Assembly (NCBI RefSeq): GCF_037038585.1
Contig: NC_092520.1
Coordinates: 191,560,604-191,624,603 of the forward strand
Length of the DNA: 64,000 nt
Reading direction: 5' to 3'
Origin: Patagioenas fasciata
Lineage: Eukaryota; Chordata; Aves; Columbiformes; Columbidae
Shown: positions 26,901 to 40,145 of the stretch, in pieces
Numbering within the stretch: the first letter of the stretch is position 1
Layout: every line of letters starts with the position of its first letter
Program-made: the position numbers and the translations under genes
Notes under the pieces: generated by a model
Database searches by the model: none
Seen by the model: only the letters and a program-made list of their open reading frames with translations
Told to the model about the DNA's origin: nothing

Positions 26901-27207
26901 ATATGGAAAATGACTGTACTACTTCCTTGATTTGCACAAAAGTCTGGATTTGAAGTTATATTGCAAGGCCCTTGGTTTTTACCCATTGTGTAAGAAGCAA
27001 AAATACATTTCATTTTTATTAAAATTCCAAAGAGGAAGGAAGATGAATAAAGAGGAAACAGAAAAAGCTTCAAAATTAAGGTTAACATTTACAAATAAGT
27101 GGATATAATTTGGGCTAAATCTTATTAGAAATCTCAGTACTACATATTTCCAAATAGTTCCTCTATATAACATAATATTTTTTGTATTATACAATATTTT
27201 TAGAGGA

Positions 27208-27218
27208 CCCCCCCCCCC
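27208..27218. repeat. C11 homopolymer
   Basis: Run of eleven C residues in AT-rich surroundings. Confidence 0.85.
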
Positions 27219-29427
27219 TCCATTTGGTAGTCTTTAAGGTCATAATTAACACCTCTTCTGTGAAAAAGAAAAAGTGTTGATTTCAGACAGTGGCTTTTGT
27301 GTTTCACAGTTAAAATTGAATCATGCTTCCTCATAAAGCAAAACAAAGCCCTTTGGTAGGAAGGGGAAGGAGGAAGAAGTAGCAAAGGCAGGAAAATATA
27401 ACTTCTGTATCTGCGCAGTTTTTGGAACACATGATCCAAAGTGTGTTCTTCTGGCCAGGAAAAACATTTGCATTTTTGCTCTTATTTTCCTCTCTACAAT
27501 TCATGGAAAACTTTTTTTTTTTTTTTTTCCAAAACTAGATCTGATTGTTTGGGATTGACTTTTAGCTTTCTGCCTTAGGCTGAATGTAGCAGGGTGCAGG
27601 TGGTCTGCCTGGCTAAGAGATGGGTTCTCATTCAGACAGGAAGCGGAAAGAATTGAGAAAAAATATTGCAAAGAAGGAAAAAAGAGCTGGGAAGGTGGTT
27701 CATACATCACCTATTTGCTCTCTGTTTTAGCCTGGTGTAAAGAAGGTGTGCAGCGCCGGTGAATTCGACGTGCTGGTTCATGGTTCTCCCATCCCAGTTT
27801 CATCTTCAGCATTTTTTAGAGTCTTTCACCTTTCACTTCTCCCACACAAAGAACTTTTAAAAGGCCAAGGGGCATGACCAAATTGAACACTTCTGCAAAT
27901 ATCTTTATTTATCATATTGCTACTAGCTGGCAAACAATTTTTTGACAAAATTTCCTGAGCCTGAGTGATCAACAAAGAAAAGGGCAAGGTAGCTTTTGGA
28001 TAAGTGAAGCCTTATTTCCCACAAGAAATATTTTCTCACCTGGTGGAAAGGAAAAATCTCCTTTGATATGGAGGAGTAACATGATCTTATGAGTTTTCTA
28101 TGATTCTGCTTGTTTTCAATATCATTAGGAAATCTACGAAAATTGAGGAGATACGATTTAGCCACAGATCCCATCCTCTGCTTTTTTGGCTATACAATAG
28201 AAATAGAAGAAAATTGCCTTGCAGAAGTACGTGGGAAATCATGGCTGTTCTTTAGTTTCCTCTTCAGTCAACATAAATTGACGTTTCTTTTCTCCTTATT
28301 CATTTATCTCCTGCTGTTGCTTGCAAGTACCATCAGCTGTACAGGCCTGTGAGTCAGCCACCTCTCTGCATGAAGCTGAACAATAAATTCCATTTCTTCC
28401 TCCTTACACTTTAAATATAACTTCATTCCTCTGTTCAACCAGGAACAAGGTCTGTTACTTATTCTTTTTTTGTGTGATGAGATTACAAGTCCTTTTGATG
28501 TGACAATGAAAGTTCATCGGTGTTCAGGAAAAAGTGAATGTACAACATTTTTTCTAAAGGAGTGCCAAAATAATGGCAGTATCACAGGAAAAAAAAAAAG
28601 AAGAGGTCTTTAAGTAAATTATCTCTGCAGACAGCAGCATCTCAGACCTATTGACTCTTATTTTCAGGGAAATGTGTTCAGCTGGTCCACCCAATTTTTC
28701 ACTATTTGATAGATGTACCAAGAGTTTGGGAGCCACAGATCTGATTTTGTGAGAGTTGTCACTAAAACGTTTACCTCTCCAAAATGATGTTGTGAGTGTG
28801 ATAAGTTTATAAATATTTGCAAGCTTTAACCTTTGAACGTATTTTCTAGTTTTGTATTGGATCTTTGTATTGTAAACGCAATCATCACCAGAGTGAGATC
28901 TCCACTATCTAAGTGCAAAAGTCTGGTTTGCTGAGCATATTCTCAGGAGCTCCTAGGAAGAATACCTAACAACTAAGATTTACCAAGACCCTGGATACAT
29001 CCAAATAATGGTAGTAAATTGCACAGTTTTTACCTTTACCCACAGAATTAAATATTTGTGGAAATGCAGAGGCATTTCAGTAAAAAGAGGTTCTGTCTTA
29101 AATAGATTTTTTAGGTTCTTTATAAAACATTAGGCTAGGAGGGAACATTAGATGTTCCTTTGCTGGAACCTCTAACCTAATTGCAAAATATCCTTGTAAC
29201 ACTGTTAAATCCCTGATCTTTTTCCTAACAAAACCAGATTGCTAACCCAACCTTTGCATTGGTGATGGCTGATCAGTAATTGCCTTGGTATTCACAGGTC
29301 TGGCCTTTATTTCACCCTGAAGCTGTGCACACCCACTGTCCTTTCCTACATGGCAGAAGTGCCACTCACAGACAGGTTATACATATATTATTCAGAGAAA
29401 CTCCTTCCAGTAGAAACTCCTTCTCTG

Positions 29428-29454
29428 AACAAACAAACAAATAAACAAATAAAT
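29428..29454. repeat. (AAAC/AAAT)n microsatellite
   Basis: Alternating CAAA and TAAA tetranucleotide units, directly visible. Confidence 0.85.
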
Positions 29455-32319
29455 GTGTATATATATGGTTCGATATCCATGGGTTGCATTGGCAATTCAG
29501 CAGCAGGCAGTCTGATGTCTCCCAGCAAAATAAGTGGGGCAGGTTGGATTTGGTCCTGCATCTCCAGGGAGGTTGGATATGACACGGGGTCGGAGTGTGA
29601 ATGCTGGCAATGGGGGCCAAGGACTTTTCTGGCAGAGGTGACCTCAGTGTCCTTAACTTCAGCCAAACTTGACTGAAATCCTGTCACAACAGGATGCTCT
29701 TCCCCAAAAAGCTGCTGGTGAGAAGTGTTGACAAAAAGGTAGCTAACCATAGGTATCAGCATCCCAAACTTGTCCATGTCCAAACAGAAATCTGGGAGAG
29801 GCAGTTTATTCTGTTTCATGGGTAGCTAGATATTTTTAGGATGTGTTTTAGTTTTACTTTATCTACCCATAAAATCAAATATCCAGTACTCATGATTAAA
29901 TGTGTTCAGAAAAGCAAGAGAGGGACGTAATCCTTTAACTCTCTAACCCTTGAAGGGATGGATTTATAAAATTATATAGGGGCTTAAAATGCAGATAATT
30001 AATAATATTTTCAAAAGCAACAGCCCTGGTTCAGTGCTATCAGTCTTACAGCCAAAGATAGCTGGGTGCCTGATTGCACTCAAGTCACCAATGAACAGGA
30101 ATTAAGTATTTGCATAATTTTACAGATATGAACCCTTAGACCTATGAGGCGTAATCAGTTAAACTTCTTTTAACAATATCAGTAAGTACCTATTTGCATC
30201 TTTAGGCAATGATGTGACTTGGAAATCAGACCACAGGGGTACGAGCCCTCTTACTTCACATTAACTTAAAATAAAATAGACCCTTAGGAGTGGAATTCAG
30301 TTCCAGGTTTATGTATAGGCTTGAAATGAAGCCCATAGTCCACAGATCTAATAAATTTCACAACATTTATTTTAAAAATCAGTATTAAAACTCAATCTAA
30401 TGCTGGATTATTCTCACATGCCTTCTCCAGCTTTTTTTTTCCTAGCTATGGAGCATAAGGAGTTATTCTATAGGCAGCATTGAATTTAACTTTTTCTAAA
30501 ATTCTTAAAAGTAATTTTGTTGTTAAATGTATATTCTTTATGGATTGCTATATTCATCCAGGTGTTTAATAAGCTGTGAGGTTTTTAGAAGCATTTTTTT
30601 GTTCAGAATGCATTTGTGACATGGCACAAAACCTGGATTTTAGTAGATATCAGGACTTCATGTTTCCCTTATAGTCTTTGAACACTAATATTAATACATG
30701 CTTAGTACTTAGTTAGGAAACATACATTCTACCTAATTTGTCAGTTACCTGAAAAAAACCCCAAACCCTAACAAGTTCTGTGTTGGAGAACAGACTACAT
30801 TTTATACAAGTGGCAACCCATATGTTGTGATTTCTGGAGGCATTTCTCTCTTGATGCATAGGAAGCTGGGTCATATTTATCAGGAATGAAACTTTGAAAT
30901 AAAAATGTTATTTTTAGATGGATAATAAAAGGCTGGGAACAGCTGAGCTTCCTTTTCCAGCTCTAAACAAATACCACTCTACTTAGGTACAGCTTTCTTA
31001 CTCAAATTCCTTCCCTTAAAGATCTAGGTTTCATTTGTAATTCAAAGAAAAGCAAAGCATGAGTCTTTCTCTGAATTATTCCCCCAACAGTCTCTACCTA
31101 CAGTACCCTTTCTTCTGCTGCAGCCCATCATTCCTTCTGTCCCACAGAATATTTTCTACGTGGCTGGGGCTGAGGTCCAGCTGCTGACAAGGAGCAGAAC
31201 TTGGGGAGGCTCCCAATATAGATGCCCACCACCTAAGTTCAGGGCCACAAAGCAAGGCTGCTCTGAGCTTTTAGATCTAGCAGAAGCTTTGTGCAGCACA
31301 CAGGGAGGTTGGCAGGAGCTCAGCTGCAAATCCTGGTGTCATTCTCCTCCCGTCTGTCAGAATTATTTATATAGACGCACAGTCATCCTTTGTCAGATGG
31401 CAGGAATCAATAGCTGCTGACTCATGGCAATTGCTGCACCTCCCTCATCATCTCCATTTCTCAAATACCAAATTTAACCACAATATCAAGCAAAAATAAC
31501 AACAGTAATGAAACATCCTGGGTTCTTAATGCCAAGTGCAGGTGGAAAGGTGAAAAGCTGAAACCTGTGGTGGGTTAGAGTATCACACTGACTTGTATTG
31601 AGTATTACTGTTGCCATCAAGTAGTATTGTAAAAATGAAACTACTTGGTCTCAAGGCTGTTTCTTCCATTCTGAGTTGTTTGGGGCTGTTTCATCATCCT
31701 GAACACAAGCTTTGTGCTCTTCCTGTCTTTTTTTCCCCACTGGCTGGGGGAATTTCTCTTGTTTCAGCAGCTCAGAGTGTTGCCCAAATGACTCGTGATG
31801 TCTTGAAGAAGCAAGTTTTTGTGTTATCTTTGTCTCCGGTTTATCCTACAGGATTCACTTTTCTGTGCAGTTCTTAGTAAAACCTTGGAGTGGGGGGTAT
31901 CTTGGTAGGTGCCAGCTGTTTATTTCAAGTTTGTTGTTCTTTCCCAATTTAGGTAAAGAAATGACATACTCTCTACTGGTTAATCTGAGTTGCTTTTTCA
32001 CCCTGCCACTCTGTTTAAAATGTTTTCAGGTCTATTTTTTTACTATACCAAAGATTTTACCTACATATGTATATAAACCAAGTACATGTGCACAGCAATG
32101 TATTTATTTAGTTCTTGCATACTGATATTATAAATAACATTTAATGGGAAAGTTACTCTTTGTGTGGTATATTTGAACAGATAGAACAAAGAGAATCAGC
32201 AAAGTTAATTCCTTGTGAATTATGCCTCAGTTTTCTTTATATTGTTCCACCTGAGCAAAGGATAACAAAGAGGAAGACATTTTAGTGAAGTGAAATGAGA
32301 TCTGGAACAAGAATGAAAG

Positions 32320-32500
32320 TAAAGGGGGAGTACTGTGTCCAGTTCTGGGCTTCAAGGTAAAGATGCAGCTAGAAACACATTGAGAAAAAGGCATTTCACC
32401 CATACGTCAGGTTGATCTCTACTCCCTGAGATAATTAGGCTGAAGAGATGTTTACAATGGCTTAAAAAGGAAGATGGATATGAGACCGAATACAAAAAAG
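32320..32500 (+). mobile_element. Degraded CR1-like LINE fragment (tentative)
   Basis: The string TACTGTGTCCAGTTCTGGGC, followed by AAAGATG and a downstream GGCTGAAGAGATG, resembles the diverged segment at the end of CR1 ORF2. That segment normally encodes the stretch after the reverse transcriptase in which the text reads 'cagttctgggc...aaagatgat...aggctga'. The copy is old, broken by many substitutions and indels, and has no recognisable 3' end. The call rests on these few blocks only. Confidence 0.45.
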
Positions 32501-33735
32501 CTGTCTGTTTAATTTTACTCTTTGTTATATGTTCTATTTTAGGTGAATAAATTGCGCTTTGTTTAGAATAAGCTGTTGCTGAATCCCAGCAGGTGCTCAG
32601 GAAAAGCTGTGCCTGCCGGGCGAGCCCCCTTGCTGTGCTCTGGGGTGAGAACCCTGAGCTCAGGACTGTCATGTGGGGCACAGGGGCTGCAGAGGGGCAG
32701 CGAGAGGCACCTCAGTAGCATGGCAGGGGTGTACTGTCTGACCCATGGCATGGTTGGGACAGCCGTTAAATGCATTCTTGGTCATATTGACCAAAGGCAT
32801 TGGGCAACAGTCAGTACTGAGAAGTTATTTCGACCTTTTCTGTTGTAGAAGGGATACTAAAGCCCTTGCAGAGCTTGTAGGTATGGGCAATAGTCTGTCT
32901 GTCAGTCTGTGTAACTGCATGTCCTCCTCTGACAGCAAACATCAGCCAGGTCTCAAAGACAATCTTATCTCTGCCCGTTGATGGAAACAACCTGCTGAGC
33001 AAAACGCAAGAAAAAAAGGGAGTCACGCTGCAAGCTGGAGAACCAGCACAGGAGAGATCTTCTGTACTGCCTCATCTTTGGGAAACCTTAGTCTGGAGCT
33101 CAGTCAAGGATGAGAAACAGGCCCATAAGAAACTGGCCTTTACTATTTCCAGGGCTCAGGGAGCTACTTGTTTCCTGTTTAATTCAAATAACTGAGCAGA
33201 TTCGGAGACAAATGTGGCAACAACAACAACAAAAATGTCTGTAGTTGTTCCAATAATTCTCTGTACTCGTTTCCTGTATTTATTTCAAATTTAATACTTA
33301 AATGGCAACAGTCATGCTTTACAAGATGAGGAAACTCAGAGTTTCCTTCTTTTACACTTCACAGTTCCCACATCGGAATGTGAACATTTCTGACCTCCTT
33401 GTCTGCACTGTTATGATACACAAAAGTCCTTGACCATCCTTCTACCCATCCCTATGTATCTGATGGGGGTTTGACTGGTCACTGAGATAAGATGCAGCTG
33501 TTTAAGCTGTTGTCATGCTGAATCATTTTAAAAGTGTCTTTGAGGAGCACACAAGGGTACTGTGATATTGCTGATCACTCCTGCCCTGCTTTGATCACTC
33601 ACATGATCCCACAGGCTCAGCTGTCAGGATCAGGAATCAGTGGTCCCCAAGGTCCACTTGCAGGTATTATATTCAGGGAACTGCAAAAACCGAGCACTAT
33701 GGGTTAAGTTTTAGGGAGGTTTATGCCTAAATAAT

Positions 33736-34795
33736 AGAGTAATAGAATCACTTAGTTTGGAAAAGACTCTTAAGGTCATCGAGTCCAACTGTTAACGTAA
33801 CACTGCCAAACCCACCATTAAATTATATCCCTAAGCACCTCATCTGTGCATCTTAAACACCTACAGAGATAGCAACTCAACCACTTCTCTAGGCAACCTG
33901 TTCCACTGCATCACAACCCTTCTGTGAATGAATTTTTTCTAATACCCAATGTAAACCTCTCCTGTTGCAACCTGAGGCCATTTTGTCTTGTCCTATAGCT
34001 TGTTACTTGGGAAAAGAGACCAACCCCCACCTCACTACAGCCACCTTTCAGGTAGTTGTGGAGAGTGATAAGGGTTGTCCTCAGCCTCCTTTTCTCCAGG
34101 CTAAACACCACCAGTTTCCCCAGCTGCTCCTCATAAATACTTGTGCTTCAGACCCTTCACCAAATTGTTGCTCTTCTTTGGACACGCTCTAACACCTCAA
34201 TGCCCTTGTAGTGAGGGGTCCAAAACTGAACACAGTGTTTGAGCTGTGTCCCTACCAGTGCCAATTACAGGACACTTCCCTGGTCCTGCTGACCGCACTA
34301 CTCCTGACATAAGCCAGGATGCTGTTGGCCTTTTTGGCCACCTGGGCACACTGCTGGCTCATGTTCAGCTGCTGTCGACCAACACCCCTGAGTCCTTTTC
34401 CGCAAGGCAGCTTTCCAGCCACTCTTCCCCAAGCTTGTAGCACTGCCTGGGTTTGTTGTGACCCAAGTGGATGACCCGGCACTTGGCCTTGTTAAACTTC
34501 ATACAATTTACCTCAGCTCATTGAGCCACCCTGTCCAGATGCTTCTGTAGAGCCTTCCTACCCTTGAACACATCAACACTCCCACTCAACTTGGTGTCGT
34601 CTGCAAACTTACTGAGGGTGCACTCAATCCCCTTGTCCAGATCATCAAGAAAGAGATTAAACAGAACTGGCCCCAATATAGAGCCCCACGGAACACCACT
34701 TGTGACCGGCCACCAAGTTGATTTAACTCCATTCACCACAACTCTTTGGGCTCAGCCATCCAGCCAGGTCTTTAAAATAGCTGTTTCTGAACTAT
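33736..34795 (-). mobile_element. CR1 LINE fragment with 3' end and part of the reverse transcriptase
   Basis: CR1 is the dominant non-LTR retrotransposon of birds. The left border carries the reverse complement of the CR1 3' region (AATAGAATCAC...GGTCATCGAGTCCAAC). Reading the minus strand from about 34739 to 34518 gives a reverse-transcriptase piece with [38 protein letters not shown] and a trailing LDRVAQ. FADD is the RT catalytic motif C, and the preceding block is motif B. Downstream of this in the element's sense, the frame is broken and the rest is the usual decayed 3' half. The copy is 5'-truncated near 34.8 kb and no longer codes for an active protein. Confidence 0.93.
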
Positions 34796-34799
34796 TTTG

Positions 34800-37015
34800 T
34801 TTGCTCAACTTTGTAAGCATCCCTGCTTCTCCCTGCGCCACAGTGGCTGAGCTGTCCCTGCTGTTAATGCCCATTGCTGCTGAGTCCAGAGAGTGTAACA
34901 CTCAAAACACAATTTAATTCTTCTCAAACACCAGTCTGGTCATTGCCATATCAGGCCACAAAAATAAGCAATACCAAATTATTATAGCAAGAGCCAGGCT
35001 GCTTACAAGTAATATATCTAAATTTTAAATTAATTTATTTACTTACATTGCAATTACATGTTGAGTGTTTAGGAAAAATTCTGCTCTTATCTTCTGCCCT
35101 CACTTTCTCATTAGTTAAAAGCCCACTCATTAGGAAGAGCACATTCCTGGGACAAACACATGAGCTGTTGTAAGTTGTTCCACCAAAGCTTTCTGCTGTT
35201 CACTGATTTTATAGAGGTAAGTGCCATGTTATTTATGCAATTAATAATCACTAAAGACAAAGTTTTCACTTCTGCTTATAGTCTACCAGTTAGGAAGTCT
35301 TTCTGTGTTATTTTCCGTAACATGTCAATCCTGGGCTGTATATATATATTTTCTGTCTAATATCTATTTGGTGCTTTACACTCCAATGTGCAACAGCAAT
35401 TCTAAATTAGAAAATGGATCCTGAGTTGCTGCTTGTGAATAAAATTCATGTTTGGAGAGTAATATTTTGACTTCAAAGGTATTTCAGAATTTGATTTCTT
35501 AATTCAACACTTAAATGCACCGAGCTGTGCATGAAACACAGCACACCTAGAAAGCTGCTAATCATATGTTGGTCATGTATTTAATCCCATATGAAAAGTA
35601 AAAAAATACTTCTTTCACTAGAAGCAAAACATTCAGGGTAACTGTTTCAAGATAACTCACAGTAAGGCAGTCCATCACCTACAAACAGGACCCGAAAAGA
35701 GGATGCAGTTAGTTGTTTGACAATGAGTTCTGTTTATTAATGATTTGTATTAGTATGTTGTGGTGTGTATTTTATAGAGCTAGAGATATTTTTAATTCAT
35801 TTGAGACAATGTAGACACCAGACAAGCTGCGTATTGGCATGCAAGTGAAGTCTGAAGTTAATTTCACCTCAAATGCTGTACACACATTTTCCAAATTGTC
35901 CTGAGTTTTTTTTCAGCAAAGTGCAATATTTTCTTTTGTCTTATCCAAAGAACGTGAATTATTTACTGCAAGCAGAGATTTACAGTGGAAATACACAACT
36001 GTTTTAAGCATTTGCTAATGTATTAGGGTTTTTTAGCTGACTAAAAGACACATTTTTCCACTCACAAGATTATAAATGCTTAATAACTCAATTAATTCAA
36101 CTGGAATATTTCCAGATTTACACCCCTCAATTAATTTCAATTGAATTTTCTTGAATTACACCATCTGAAAGCATAATTTATCTTTGAGAAAGCTAAAGTT
36201 AATTTAGCTTACAGCATTTTCTCAAGAATAAGCCAAGACCTTATTGTAGGAATTCTCTGTGTTATCAATTCAACTTAATTTTCTCTTTCATAAGTGCCTC
36301 TAATAACAATAAACTTTTCAAAAAATGAATGTGTGAATCAAGCAGATGTTGTGAAAGAAGCTAAACTATTTTAAACACTTTGTATCAATATAAACTCATG
36401 TATCATTTATTGTAAATTATTACCTATTCTTATAAGCTATTAAAATACGTGCCCAAAGGTAGGATGTATTCTGTTAATACCAATTAATGTTCATGATCTT
36501 CAGTTAAAATTATTTAGCAATAGATTAAAAGGAAAATCTATAAAACAGTAAGAACTTATTTTCAGAATACTGTTGGTAGGCACTTTTATTTTTACCCATT
36601 AAGGGCCAGAGCCAGAAGAATGCCTAACTCTGCTGAGGACTTTAGTCTTAATTATTCAGGGAATTAAGGCTTTAACAGTTACGACGATCAATATGCATCC
36701 TTGAGAAGGCAAAAAATACAATTTGTTTTTCCCCTTCATTCTTTGCATATGGGGAAGAAATAAACATTAAAATTGCATATAAAAGATTATACTTTTAACA
36801 TAAAATTTGCGATTTAAAAAATTGATAATATTTTACCCTAGAATATGTTCATTTCCAGTTTATAATGCAACAGAAGCAGATGGAATGGAATTGAAAATAA
36901 CAATACATCAAACTTTTTAATAAAAAAATGCGATCAGTGCTTCCTATTATATATGCAATCTAAATTCATGTATTAGATATGTAAAATGGTGTAAAACTCA
37001 GGATTTTAATAGAAT
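34800..37015. other. AT-rich intergenic sequence
   Basis: Very AT-rich stretch between two CR1 copies, with frequent stop codons in all frames. I see no exon, RNA gene or recognisable repeat. Confidence 0.6.
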
Positions 37016-37658
37016 TTTAGAATTATAAAATGGTTTGGGTTGGAAGGGACTTTAAAGATCATGTAGTTCCACCTCCTCTGCCATGGTCAGGGACACCTTC
37101 CACTAGACCAGGTTGCTCACAGCCCTATCCAACCTGGCTTTGAACACTTTCAGGGACGGGGCATCCACAGTTTCTCTGGGCAGCCTGTTCTGGTGCCTGA
37201 CCACCCTCACGGGGAAGAATTTCTTCCTTACATCTAATATAAATCTCCCCCCTTTCAGTTTAAAGCCATTACCCCTTGTCCTTTCATGACATGCCCTTGT
37301 AAAACATCCCTCTCCAGCTTTCTTGTAGGTCCCCTTTAGGTACTGGAAGGCTGCTACAAGGTCTTCCTGGAACCTTCTCTTCTCCAGGCTGAACAACGTC
37401 CCACTGTCTCAGCCTGTCTTCATAGGAGAGGTGCTCCAGCCCTCTGATCATCTTCATGGCTCTCTTCTGGACTTGCCTCAACAGGTCCATGTCCTTCTTA
37501 TGTTGGGGGCCCCAGATCTGGATGCAGTACTCCAGGTGGGGTCTTGTGAGAGTGGAGGACAGAGGGAGAATCACCTCCCTTGACCTACTAGTCATGCTTC
37601 TTTTGATGCAGCCCAGGATACCATTATATTTCTGGGATGCAAGTGCACAAGCTGCTGT
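37016..37658 (-). mobile_element. CR1 LINE fragment, minus orientation
   Basis: The left border is a CR1 3' tail in reverse complement (TTTGGGTTGGAAGGGACTTT, then AAAGATCATGTAG...CCACCTCC). It continues through the standard end-of-ORF2 region. In minus sense, residues LEYCIQIWGPQHKKDMDLL, VQKRAMKMIRGLEHLSYEDR and EEDLVAAFQYLKG-like text are typical of the CR1 C-terminal segment. The element is 5'-truncated and abuts an oppositely oriented CR1 at about 37657. Confidence 0.93.
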
Positions 37659-38003
37659 GAGACTTTATTGCTGTCTTCAAATACCTGAAAGGAGCTCATA
37701 GCAAGGTGGGTGTTGGTCTCTTTTCCCAAGACACAAGAGATAGGACAAGAGGAAATGGCCTCAAGTGGCACCAGAGGAGGTTTAGGTTGGATAGGAGGAA
37801 AAATTTCTTCATGGAAAGGGTTGTCAGGCATTGGAATAGGCTGCCCAGGAAAGTGGTTGAGTCACCATCCACAAAGGTATTTAAAATACATGTAAATGTG
37901 ATGTGTAGGGACATGGTTTAGAGGTAGACTTGGCAGTGTTAGGTTAACATTTGGACTCAATGATCTTAAAGGTCTTTTCCAACCTAAATGGTTCTATGAT
38001 TGG
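37657..38003 (+). mobile_element. CR1 LINE 3' fragment, plus orientation
   Basis: This begins with text encoding the CR1 end-of-ORF2 ([59 protein letters not shown]-like residues, then [17 protein letters not shown]). It ends with the CR1 3' UTR (CTCAATGATCTTAAAGGTCT, TTCCAACC, TTCTATGAT) at about 38003. Sequence divergence from the neighbouring minus-strand copy suggests a different CR1 subfamily. Both copies carry their own 3' ends pointing outward, so this is not a single element with an internal inversion. Confidence 0.93.
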
Positions 38004-40090
38004 CATAAGAAACAATGTGTGTAAAAATGTAAAAGTCTGGCCTCTAACGAATGTCCAACAAAGATGTTACAGATAGGCTAGGACAGAGGAGGACACATGA
38101 AATATTAAAATGGTTATTTTTAATAGAAGAGAAGGATTATGGGTTCCATGGGAAGAATATCTTTTGAATACCAATTCTTTTTCATTCCCATGCCTCCTTG
38201 TAGTTTTTTATCTCAAATTACAGCATGACATGAGCTGCACATAACAGAAACAGTAAAGCTAAACAGGAAATGCCTAAGCAGATCACTTACTGTAAAAATC
38301 TGATACATACACACAAATGTTCTCTGGCATTTTCCATTTGCTTTAAAATGAATAATCCACAGTTTACAAAAATGTCAACAGTGATAGCACAGGCCTGAAT
38401 CCCCGTCTCCTTGTCTTTGAATTTATTTTTACATATTTTGTACAAAAATAAAAGGATGTTATTTGTGCCTTGCACACTCTTATATCTGTTCAACTATCAG
38501 AAGTGAACTGTAATATGAATCACAAAAGAAAAAGTCAATCATATGTCTGATTCACACTTTTATTGATATGTAAGGAAGACTGCAAATAAAATAGTGTTCT
38601 TCTTCAGTTTACTTTCTGATTTGGAATCTAGTTTAAGAAATACAGCTGAAGAATTAGGATGACATGTAAGTCAGAAGAATTTAAGAGATATTTAATCTCT
38701 CTGTAATGCAGTTTTACACTTTGGGAACATAGGAGTCACCATACATATGCAGCCTGTGTCCACCTTACCACCTTATCTAATGCAAGCCATTTTTCAACAA
38801 AACCAGGAAAAGCAAGACTTTTGATATAATTTTGAAACAGAAGAATTACAGTGGAGAGGGTGCAAGACAGGGACAGGATGGACAGATTTGTTCTGTGTTT
38901 TATTTCTCAGGAAGACAGAGAAATATATATACATGTGCAGATAAATACGTGATATATTTTAAATGCATATTGTGTGCATATAAATCATGTCTTATAGAGA
39001 ATGAAGTATTGATGCGCAGAATTTTTCAAGTTATTTGCAAGCTACTTTTAAATGTCATTCTATGGTGAAATAATATTTTTAAATACAGTTAAAATGTCCA
39101 TATTTCTTAGCCACAACAATAATTTCTACCTAAAATGTGGTCAGCCTGTGTTCAAAAAATGACATTTATTTTAGCTGCCAATTCTGCACATTCCTCAGTG
39201 GAACACAAACAATCCAGTTACATTCATCTCCATTTTAAGTCCCATCCTGTTTAATTTATTTTCCAAGCCAAATTCTTCCCTACAGATATGAGAAATGTCA
39301 ATCAAAATGAATGTGTGTCTATAATGAAAGAAAGTGCAGTGCTATACTCAGCAGTTGCCAGACAGGAGTCAATAGTGCATGTGAGAGGCTGAAAGCAAGC
39401 TTGGTAAAGTGTTGTAAACCTAGTTTAGGCCACAAAGCATGACTCTTCTCTGCTAAATAAGTTGGGAAAAATTGCCTTTCCTCTATAATTTGACTTCAGC
39501 TCCTTCCTGTTCTGGATTTTAAATTATGCTAGCCAGACACTGGTTAGTGAGTGAATCTGAAGTGGCTGTTATGGTAGGAACTTCAGATTCTTTACCTTTT
39601 TACATTTTTTTTTAATATATTTGTGAATTCTGAAATAATGATGGAGTTCAGTGTAAGATATCCAGCCTAACTTGTACTTCATGTGTAAAACAACATCTCT
39701 GTGAGTTCTTACTTTCCCACTGCACACATTTCAACAGCCTTGAAACTGAGAGTGTAGTTTTCAGTTCTCTGCCTGAACTGAAGGAGTGAGATAAGCCCAT
39801 TTTAATCATAGGATGTGGCCTTCCAGGTTTTAAAATCATTACGTGATTTAGCTTTTAAGACCATCTTTATGGTATTTCAGGGAGATTGAAATGTCAGCTA
39901 AACCACCTTTTTAAATTCTCCTTGAAATTAGGTCTAAATCTACATGCTTTCTCTGCTTCACTGCAACTTCTGCTTAAAATCTCTTTCCCCTTATGTAATT
40001 CTTTGTCACTAGAGCTTTGGAGAAATTACACCAATTCCTCCAGAATAGTATAAAAATTACTTCGGTATGTTGTGAGTAAAGAATGATAAT

Positions 40091-40145
40091 GAAATGAAAT
40101 GAAATGAAATGAAATGAAATGAAATGAAATGAAATGAAATGAAAT
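40091..40145. repeat. (GAAAT)11 pentanucleotide microsatellite
   Basis: Eleven perfect tandem copies of GAAAT. It is a perfect array and therefore likely length-polymorphic. Confidence 0.97.

Larger units (their letters stand above)
10601..32319. other. Gene-poor intergenic interval
   Basis: I see no recognisable exon, RNA gene or well-preserved transposon in this AT-rich 21.7-kb stretch. It holds simple repeats (listed separately) and many short, unrelated open frames on both strands. A faint CR1-tail-like string (TTCCGTGATTCTGTGAT) occurs at about 23009-23025 but is too short to call. The longest minus-strand frame (19544-19960) has hydrophobic segments but no known family match that I recognise. 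Distal regulatory elements of WASL or HYAL4 could be present but cannot be seen without alignment. Confidence 0.6.

Noticed and set aside
34518-34739. 73-codon frame with reverse-transcriptase motifs considered as a gene
   Set aside because: It is part of a truncated, frame-broken CR1 element and not an independent or domesticated gene.
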